Source: Comamonadaceae bacterium
Lineage (GTDB): Bacteria > Pseudomonadota > Gammaproteobacteria > Burkholderiales > Burkholderiaceae_C
Direction of reading: 5' to 3'
DNA: 8,913 nucleotides
Assembly (NCBI GenBank): GCA_024642025.1
Contig: JAHEBY010000082.1
Span: 1 to 8,913 of the forward strand
How positions within the stretch are numbered: position 1 is the stretch's first letter; each line of letters begins with the position of its first letter. This document shows, one piece after another, positions 1-4,872 of this stretch. Below the pieces are notes generated by a model. The model had not been told where the DNA came from. It was given only the letters and a program-made list of their open reading frames with translations, and ran no database searches. Both the position numbers and the translations under genes were made by a program.

Positions 1-915
1 AAGCGATATTTCGACGTCTTCAGAGTCGATCTTGGGCATGTGCAAGACATCTGACACGAGTGACAGTAGGTGTCGACCAGCGCTGTTGATGGATCGCAAT
101 TCGTCTACATCTACTGAATGCTCGCTCGCCTCAGAGTCTTCCATCAAAATTTCGCTATAGCCGATGATGGCATTCAACGGGGTCCGAAGCTGATGACTCA
201 TTTTTGCCAGGAAAACAGCCTTGGCATCGTTTGCGCGTTCAGCATTGTGTTTGGCGATTCGCAGCTTGGCCGCCGTTTCGATGTGCTTCGTGCTTTCCTG
301 TTGCAGCGCCGACTGGGCGACCAGGACATAGGCATAGTAGATCGCCATCATCGAGCTGTAAATAGTGGCAGTACAAACGGAAATCATGCCCACGGTGGAA
401 AGATCGCCTACCGGTATGCGCTCGGGAAATGAGCCAATCATGAGGTAAGCCAGGGTGAAGGTTGCCATGTTTGCACCAATGATTCCAAGAACCAGAAGCG
501 GTCGATCGCTCAAATAGAAGAACCCTAGCATTTGGGCCGTCAAGAACCATGGAAGAAATGGCGAACTTACCCCGCCGTAAAAGAATGACCCGAATACGCT
601 GATGAAGGTCAGTACACAAAACGAAAATAGAGCAGGCTTGAACAAACTATGTGTCAGCTTGAGCGCAAACGGCAAAGTCCAAAATGAGCCACAACAGATA
701 TAGATGGTCCAAAAGACCCAATCGTGATCAGGCTGGATGCGAAAGAGGTATGCCAAGATCGCAACGGCGCTCAATGGCCCCACGACGTGGCTGATGACAA
801 AAATCCTCGCCCGCCAATGTGTTGCGGTGCTTTGCCGCAGTTCGACCGGTATGAACCAGTCGACTGCGTGAATCAGGCGATCGGTGGTCGTCACTTGTTG
901 ATCGGTAAGGGTCAC
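1..915 (-). CDS. Six-transmembrane sensor histidine kinase (partial, C-terminus beyond window)
   Basis: The frame is open from a GTG at 915 to base 1, giving 305 residues, and the gene continues off the left edge. Residues about 1-37 are a cytoplasmic-type lead. About six hydrophobic segments follow (roughly 38-58, 66-86, 95-113, 119-135, 139-161, 172-198), then a charged, probably coiled-coil linker (about 200-234). A HisKA dimerisation domain comes next, with the H-box at 235-255 (FLAKMSHQLRTPLNAIIGYS) and H241 as the predicted phospho-acceptor. The residue after the His is Q, not the usual E/D. The ATP-binding domain is outside the window, so kinase activity is inferred. The start follows a GAG-containing ribosome site, from which it is separated by eight A's; an in-frame TTG at 960 is a weaker alternative. 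It lies 26 bp downstream of the receiver-oxoamine synthase gene on the same strand, which suggests one operon and a sensor role for that enzyme. It resembles CqsS/LqsS in topology only. Any ligand is unknown. Confidence 0.88.
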   Translation of the reverse strand, partial: MTLTDQQVTTTDRLIHAVDWFIPVELRQSTATHWRARIFVISHVVGPLSAVAILAYLFRIQPDHDWVFWTIYICCGSFWTLPFALKLTHSLFKPALFSFCVLTFISVFGSFFYGGVSSPFLPWFLTAQMLGFFYLSDRPLLVLGIIGANMATFTLAYLMIGSFPERIPVGDLSTVGMISVCTATIYSSMMAIYYAYVLVAQSALQQESTKHIETAAKLRIAKHNAERANDAKAVFLAKMSHQLRTPLNAIIGYSEILMEDSEASEHSVDVDELRSINSAGRHLLSLVSDVLHMPKIDSEDVEISL

Positions 916-941
916 TTTTTTTTCTCGCAGCCACGAAACGT

Positions 942-2843
942 TTAGGCTTCGGCGAAACAAGAGTCGACGGGCTCCGAAGCGCCAGCCCGGTATCGCACAT
1001 GCTCCACTTGCGCGAGATCCATCGCAGTACGTAGCTTCGACGCCAGTGCCTGCACATTTGCCAGGCTGTGTGTCGGCATCATCTGCAGCCGCAACCGGGC
1101 GTTGCCTTTGGCTACTGCCGGATATTCGACCAGATTGGCGATGACCCCCATCTCTGGCAGACGTCGACTCACCATACGCGCCAGAGCCTCGTCACCCACC
1201 AGAACGGGAACGATTGGGGAGGGATTGCCCGTATATTTCAGGCCTTCGGCCATCAATGCGTCGCGCAATTGGTTGATCCGGGTCATGAGCAACGATCGAA
1301 GTTGCTCGCCTTTTTCAGACTGAACGATTTCGAATGCCTTTGTAACGGTGGCTGCTTGAACCGGCGACATGGCGTTAGAGAACGTTGCCGTGCTACCAAA
1401 GTACTTGAGATACTGCTTGACCGCTGCCGAATTGCAGGAGACAAAGCCGCCATTGGATCCGAAAGTTTTCGAGAAGCTGCCCATGACAATATCGATCTTG
1501 CCCGTCATGCCTTGCTCACCAATGAGACCTTTACCGCCCGGTCCCATACACCCCAGGTCATGTGCAACGTCGACAACCAGTGTCGCGCCATGCTCATGAC
1601 AGAGTGTCTGAAGCGCGCTCAGATCGGGCGTATCGGAGTCCATTGAAAACAGGCTTTCCGTTATCACAAGAATGCCGTTTGTTGTGTCTTTGGCTCTAAT
1701 TTTTTTCAGGTGACGCCGAACCGAGTCGGTATTGAGATGCCCATGCAGGTGCACGTTGGAGGTTGCCGAGTAGGCGCCCTCTTGCAGACAGGCATGCGCC
1801 AGTCCGTCCATCACAATGTGATCCGCCGGGCGTACCAGTCCCTTGATGACCCCGTAACCGGCGGCCCAGCCCGTCGGATAAAGAGCAGTGTGGTCGAGAC
1901 CGAGGAACCTGGAAATCGTCTCTTCCAGTTGCAGTGAGTATTTGGTGTTGCCCGCCAGGGCCGATGAACCCGCACTATGAACGCCATATTCGTCAATGAC
2001 CGCCTTGGCGACCTCCTTTATTTCAGGATCTGACGACAGTCCCAAATAGTCCTGCGTGCCAAAGTTCAGCCCGGTGATGGGCATGCCCCTGTCATCAAGG
2101 GCCGTACAAGTCGAAAGTGGAGCCTTTTGTGTGGATTTTGAGTACGGCCACAGGTCGCGTTGCCGGCGCACCTCACGCCATTGGTAAAAGGCCCCGACTC
2201 GTGCCATCAAGTCCGCGCCTGGAAGATCGTAAAAGTCATGCGCACTGCCCGTCAGAGCTTCCACCGGATCTATGGTTGACTTCAAATTTCTCTCACTTGA
2301 ATGGCTCTCAATGAGTGGGGTTGCCAAGATGGGAAGCTGTTCTTTATCGGCGATTGGAGTTTTCGAGCATCGCTGGATCTTTCCCAGCAGGCGCGTGAGA
2401 TCAACTGGTTTTGTATCGAAGTCGGCGCATCCAACCTCGACGCTTTTCTCCTGATCACTGGCCAGCGCGTGGGCGGTCAATGCAATGATGGGAATATTTG
2501 ACGTCCTGCTATCGGCCTTGATGAGTTGGGTCGCTTGCCAGCCGTCCATCTCCCCCAATGCGACATCCATCAGGATGAGGTCGGGCTTTTCAGACACAGA
2601 CATTGCGACGCCGGTTGGGCCATCAGCAGCGCCGCAAACCGTGAAGCCGCGCCTTTGCAGCCGCCTGGTCAACATGTCGCGATTCTCGTAACTGTCTTCT
2701 ACAAGCAATATCTTTGGCGCCGGCGTCCCCGAAGCTGGTCGGTAAGGGCTCGTGTTGTCAGGGGTCAAGTTGGCTACATGGCACGATGTGAAATTCACTT
2801 TGAGAGGATCGCCTGCTCTGGGTGAGGCATCGGAATGCATCAT
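942..2843 (-). CDS. Receiver domain fused to PLP-dependent alpha-oxoamine synthase
   Basis: This 633-aa protein has two domains. Residues about 42-155 are a CheY-like receiver with all key residues: acidic E49/D50, phospho-acceptor D93 (LILMDVALGEMDG), T123 (ALTAH) and K145 (DTKPVD). After a linker (about 158-205), residues about 210-620 form a fold-type I, alpha-oxoamine synthase unit of normal size. This family condenses an amino acid with an acyl-thioester, releasing CO2. Visible landmarks are the NFGTQDYLGLS entry motif (260-270), SAGSSALAGNT (290-300), H350 expected to stack on PLP, D425 and H428 in VVDVAHDLG, and Schiff-base K459 in GSFSKTFGSNGGF. That last motif and GPGGKG look more like serine palmitoyltransferase than CqsA. 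The family's usual DEAHS reads DVAHD here. The ATG at 2843 sits 8 nt after AGGAG. The downstream kinase gene suggests control by phosphorylation. The product is unknown: a sphingoid-like aminoketone or an alpha-hydroxyketone-type signal are both possible. Confidence 0.93.
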   Translation of the reverse strand: MMHSDASPRAGDPLKVNFTSCHVANLTPDNTSPYRPASGTPAPKILLVEDSYENRDMLTRRLQRRGFTVCGAADGPTGVAMSVSEKPDLILMDVALGEMDGWQATQLIKADSRTSNIPIIALTAHALASDQEKSVEVGCADFDTKPVDLTRLLGKIQRCSKTPIADKEQLPILATPLIESHSSERNLKSTIDPVEALTGSAHDFYDLPGADLMARVGAFYQWREVRRQRDLWPYSKSTQKAPLSTCTALDDRGMPITGLNFGTQDYLGLSSDPEIKEVAKAVIDEYGVHSAGSSALAGNTKYSLQLEETISRFLGLDHTALYPTGWAAGYGVIKGLVRPADHIVMDGLAHACLQEGAYSATSNVHLHGHLNTDSVRRHLKKIRAKDTTNGILVITESLFSMDSDTPDLSALQTLCHEHGATLVVDVAHDLGCMGPGGKGLIGEQGMTGKIDIVMGSFSKTFGSNGGFVSCNSAAVKQYLKYFGSTATFSNAMSPVQAATVTKAFEIVQSEKGEQLRSLLMTRINQLRDALMAEGLKYTGNPSPIVPVLVGDEALARMVSRRLPEMGVIANLVEYPAVAKGNARLRLQMMPTHSLANVQALASKLRTAMDLAQVEHVRYRAGASEPVDSCFAEA

Positions 2844-2851
2844 TTAAAAGA

Positions 2852-2856
2852 CTCCT
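2852..2856 (-). promoter_or_regulatory. Ribosome binding site of the receiver-oxoamine synthase gene
   Basis: On the minus strand this reads AGGAG, a near-perfect Shine-Dalgarno core, 8 nt before the ATG at 2843 and 11 nt before a second ATG at 2840. The spacing favours the first ATG. Confidence 0.75.
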
Positions 2857-2889
2857 ACGGTTGGGAACTGATACAAAAATAACGCTTAG

Positions 2890-2918
2890 AACCTATGTAT
2901 CGACACTTTTCGTGCCAA
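2890..2918 (-). promoter_or_regulatory. Candidate sigma-70 promoter for the synthase-kinase unit
   Basis: On the minus strand, TTGGCA (2918-2913; 5 of 6 to the -35 consensus) is followed after exactly 17 bp by TAGGTT (2895-2890; only 3 of 6, but with the conserved T, A and final T). This would start transcription near 2883 and give a leader of about 40 nt containing the AGGAG site. The -10 box is weak, which would suit activation by a factor bound to the upstream TGACA repeats. This is inference from motif matching by eye. Confidence 0.4.
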
Positions 2919-2980
2919 CTTGAATCACCAGATAAAGGGAGAATTTTTTCGCACTTTGTTGAAAAATATGTGCCGCGGAC

Positions 2981-3030
2981 TGACAAAATTGCCACTGGGA
3001 TGACAAAAATGTAGTGACACAAATGTCACG
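2981..3030. repeat. TGACA repeat cluster with perfect inverted repeat (candidate operator)
   Basis: Three similar boxes lie in 50 bp: TGACAAAATT at 2981, TGACAAAAAT at 3001 (20 bp apart, about two helical turns) and TGACACAAAT at 3015. The third is part of a perfect inverted repeat, GTGACA-CAAA-TGTCAC (3014-3029). The cluster lies about 65-140 bp upstream of the candidate promoter of the synthase-kinase unit, a usual place for activator sites. No binding protein can be assigned from the sequence. Confidence 0.5.
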
Positions 3031-3136
3031 AGGTACAGGTGCAAATTTCCGGCTACAGCGTCTGGGGTCTCCAAGAAAATGCCCGCGGCGACGGGTATTT
3101 ATCGGATTAATTTAGACTACCTGAAACATGAGGGGG

Positions 3137-3158
3137 GATCTGCCGGAAGCGGCGGATC
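3137..3158. other. Hairpin of unknown role
   Basis: GATCTGCC and GGCGGATC form an 8-bp stem (one G-T wobble) around the loop GGAAGC. It is followed by CTTTC on the plus strand and by a run of C's on the minus strand, so it lacks a proper U-tract in either direction. It could be a weak terminator, a protein site or a leftover repeat. Confidence 0.4.
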
Positions 3159-3270
3159 TTTCGGCTCACATAGCGTCAACTACCGAGGGCGAGAAATCAG
3201 GCGAATTCGCGAGGTAAAGCCCGAGGCCGACGGCTGTGGGAGCGCGAAGTGACTCGATTTGCCATCTGCC

Positions 3271-3316
3271 TCGCCGCTCGGAAATCATCACGTCGCCAAA
3301 TCACCCGAGCGGGCGA
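3271..3316 (-). terminator. Possible 3' hairpin of the hydrolase transcript
   Basis: Starting 4 nt after the hydrolase stop codon, TCGCCCGCTCGG pairs with CCGAGCGGCGA: an 11-bp GC-rich stem with a one-base bulge and a loop of about 23 nt. No U-run follows on the minus strand, so it is not a classical intrinsic terminator. It may protect the mRNA end or assist Rho-dependent termination. Confidence 0.35.
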
Positions 3317-3320
3317 CCAA

Positions 3321-4115
3321 TCAGCGATGCGGGTCCGGGAACACCAGCCCATGCAGGCCGCTCTTGCGTTCAAAGCGCTTCCATTTGCCCTCGGGCTGCG
3401 CCAGCCTGTCGGCAACGGCCCACCAAGTGCTTGGGTTCAGGCCCATGCCGACGTGGCTGGCTACTACCTCAATGTTTTCGGTATGGGGATTGATTTCGCA
3501 GGGTGTCTGGATGCTGGCCTTCCAGGCCACGATGCCGTCGGTCCGGGAAAACAACGACGTGGTGGGCATTCTCGGCGCAGCCGGCAAGTCGAAGGTGCCG
3601 GCTTCGTGCTCGGCCTTGCGCCCGCGGGTGAGTTCGTAAATGCGCCAGGCGTGCGTACTTTTGGGCGAGCCGGCGAATGGAGTGCCCATGGTGATAACGC
3701 TGCGAACCACATGGGGCAATTCTTTTGCCAGTTCCCGGGCGTAAATGCCACCCAGGCTCCAGCCAACAAGGCTGACCTTTCGGCCCGCATGCTCAAACGT
3801 GTCTTTGATCTGTTGCCGTGCCGCCTGCAATACGCCGGCTCTCGGACCAAAATTGAAACCCTGGTGCCAGCCCGATACGTCGTAGCCGCGCGTTGCCAGG
3901 AACGCCCGCAAAGGGCCCGTGGAGCCATCATTGGCAGACAGGCCAGGAAATACGATGACAGGGTGCCCATCGCCTTTGGGAGCACGATGCAGCAATGGCA
4001 GGGCAGGCAAAATTGACCCAAACTCCCACGGCGCGCGGAACTCCATGGCCAACAGCCACGGGCTGGGTGGCGCAGGAATTGGGGCGTTATCTGACGCAGA
4101 TGGTGTTAGCGACAC
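3321..4115 (-). CDS. Alpha/beta hydrolase (lipase/esterase-like)
   Basis: This 264-aa single-domain protein has a complete alpha/beta-hydrolase catalytic set. The oxyanion-side strand is PVIVFPGLSAND (52-63), the nucleophile elbow is GWSLGG with S120, the likely acid is D193 in FSRTDGIV, and the likely base is H221 in ASHVGMG near the C-terminus. No signal peptide or membrane segment is seen, so it is probably cytoplasmic. The GxSxG context and the GTPFAGSP stretch after the elbow are lipase-like, but the substrate cannot be deduced. The GTG at 4115 is the only reasonable start before an upstream in-frame stop at 4158-4160; no strong ribosome site is visible, and the next internal ATG (codon 24) is not better. 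It is on the same strand as the hypothetical gene upstream, 103 bp away, and is separated from the signalling genes by 477 bp, so it is probably not part of them. Confidence 0.88.
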   Translation of the reverse strand: MSLTPSASDNAPIPAPPSPWLLAMEFRAPWEFGSILPALPLLHRAPKGDGHPVIVFPGLSANDGSTGPLRAFLATRGYDVSGWHQGFNFGPRAGVLQAARQQIKDTFEHAGRKVSLVGWSLGGIYARELAKELPHVVRSVITMGTPFAGSPKSTHAWRIYELTRGRKAEHEAGTFDLPAAPRMPTTSLFSRTDGIVAWKASIQTPCEINPHTENIEVVASHVGMGLNPSTWWAVADRLAQPEGKWKRFERKSGLHGLVFPDPHR

Positions 4116-4218
4116 TTCGAAGGGTTCAAGTCGGATCGATTGATCGAGTGTCGCATTTTAGTTACCAGTCAACTCTCCAGGAAGTCGCACTGTAGACAGC
4201 GTGGCTTCATGGTGACGC

Positions 4219-4872
4219 TCAATGGCTACCGAACGGGCGGCGCCCCAAGCCTGCGGCGTCCCGCAGTTCGCCCAGATGGATGTCATGCAGGCGGTCCAGA
4301 TCCAGCAGGGCTTCCAGGCTTGCCAGCGTGAGGCGGGGTTTGTCACTGCGCACACCGTCTCTCCCGCTCATGATCAGCCCGTGTATGTAGTCGCTGCATT
4401 CCGGACGCCCCCATAGAGCACCCATCATGCGGTGGATATTCGGATGGTCCACCGCAATGGTTTTGAGCGCACGCAGCTTTCTGTGCTGTGCCTGCAGGGC
4501 CTGCAAGGGAACGGCACGACGGTCTAATTGCACTTCCTGCCCGGACGGCGGCGTGGCGGTCAATGATGCGGGTTCAGTAGCCAATGGTGCCGGTTCGGTG
4601 GTGAGCAACGACTGGTCGGGCTCAATGTGGCCATTGTGGGGGTGGCTTTGTGCTGTTTTCAAGAGCGTCCAGACGGATATAGGCTTGCGGTTCAGGTTCG
4701 CGGTCCGTTGCTCGTCAGACAGTTCAATGCCGGATGGTCCGGATCCTGTCCTCAGATCCACAGAAAACGTATTGGCAGGCAAGGCGTTGGCAGGCGTAAA
4801 AGTCATATGGGTAACGATACGCGGGTTGAGCCAGGGCAAAAACCGGAAAAGCAAGGGATATCCGTGTCTCAC
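4219..4872 (-). CDS. Hypothetical protein, coupled to the FemAB-like gene
   Basis: I do not recognise this 217-aa protein. The GTG at 4872 overlaps the TGA of the upstream gene (GTGA, 4-nt overlap), typical of translational coupling. An ATG at 4806 (codon 23) is a serious alternative, because neither start has a clear ribosome site. The first half is low in order-forming residues and has a threonine/proline-rich stretch (about 87-110) with two similar TEPA-type units, probably a flexible linker. The second half (about 125-210) is denser and likely helical, with a tryptophan/cysteine patch LWGRPECSDYIHG and an acidic leucine-rich segment ALLDLDRLHDIHLGEL. No signal peptide, membrane helix or catalytic motif is seen. 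The protein may work with the FemAB-like product, but only gene order supports that. Confidence 0.7.
   Translation of the reverse strand: MRHGYPLLFRFLPWLNPRIVTHMTFTPANALPANTFSVDLRTGSGPSGIELSDEQRTANLNRKPISVWTLLKTAQSHPHNGHIEPDQSLLTTEPAPLATEPASLTATPPSGQEVQLDRRAVPLQALQAQHRKLRALKTIAVDHPNIHRMMGALWGRPECSDYIHGLIMSGRDGVRSDKPRLTLASLEALLDLDRLHDIHLGELRDAAGLGRRPFGSH

Larger units (their letters stand above)
2844..3320. other. 477-bp intergenic region between hydrolase and synthase genes
   Basis: No convincing gene is present. The synthase-proximal half (about 2860-3120) is AT-rich and holds the ribosome site, candidate promoter and TGACA cluster. The other half is GC-rich and holds two hairpins (3137-3158 and 3271-3316). 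A 29-codon ATG frame at 3128-3217 on the plus strand has no ribosome site and no recognisable homology. The size and composition suggest a regulatory region for the minus-strand synthase gene plus the 3' tail of the hydrolase transcript. Confidence 0.6.

Noticed and set aside
239..619. 126-codon minus-strand frame and 104-codon plus-strand frame inside the kinase gene
   Set aside because: Both are other-frame readings of the kinase. The kinase frame carries the H-box and membrane segments and is open through the whole region.
916..923. Run of eight A's before the kinase start as a slippage or phase-variation site
   Set aside because: It lies outside the coding sequence and is short. It could affect spacing between ribosome site and GTG, but there is no evidence of variation.
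2900..2918. Possible sigma-54 promoter (TGGCACG on the minus strand)
   Set aside because: The -24 element is good, but the -12 position reads GT where GC is required, so a sigma-70 reading of the same bases is preferred.
3128..3217. 29-codon plus-strand ORF in the intergenic region
   Set aside because: No ribosome site, no recognisable similarity, and a hairpin inside it. Too weak to call a gene.
4155..4160. TAAAAT -10-like box upstream of the hydrolase, and a 16-codon leader frame starting at 4156
   Set aside because: No acceptable -35 at 16-18 bp and no ribosome site for the short frame, so neither is supported beyond chance.
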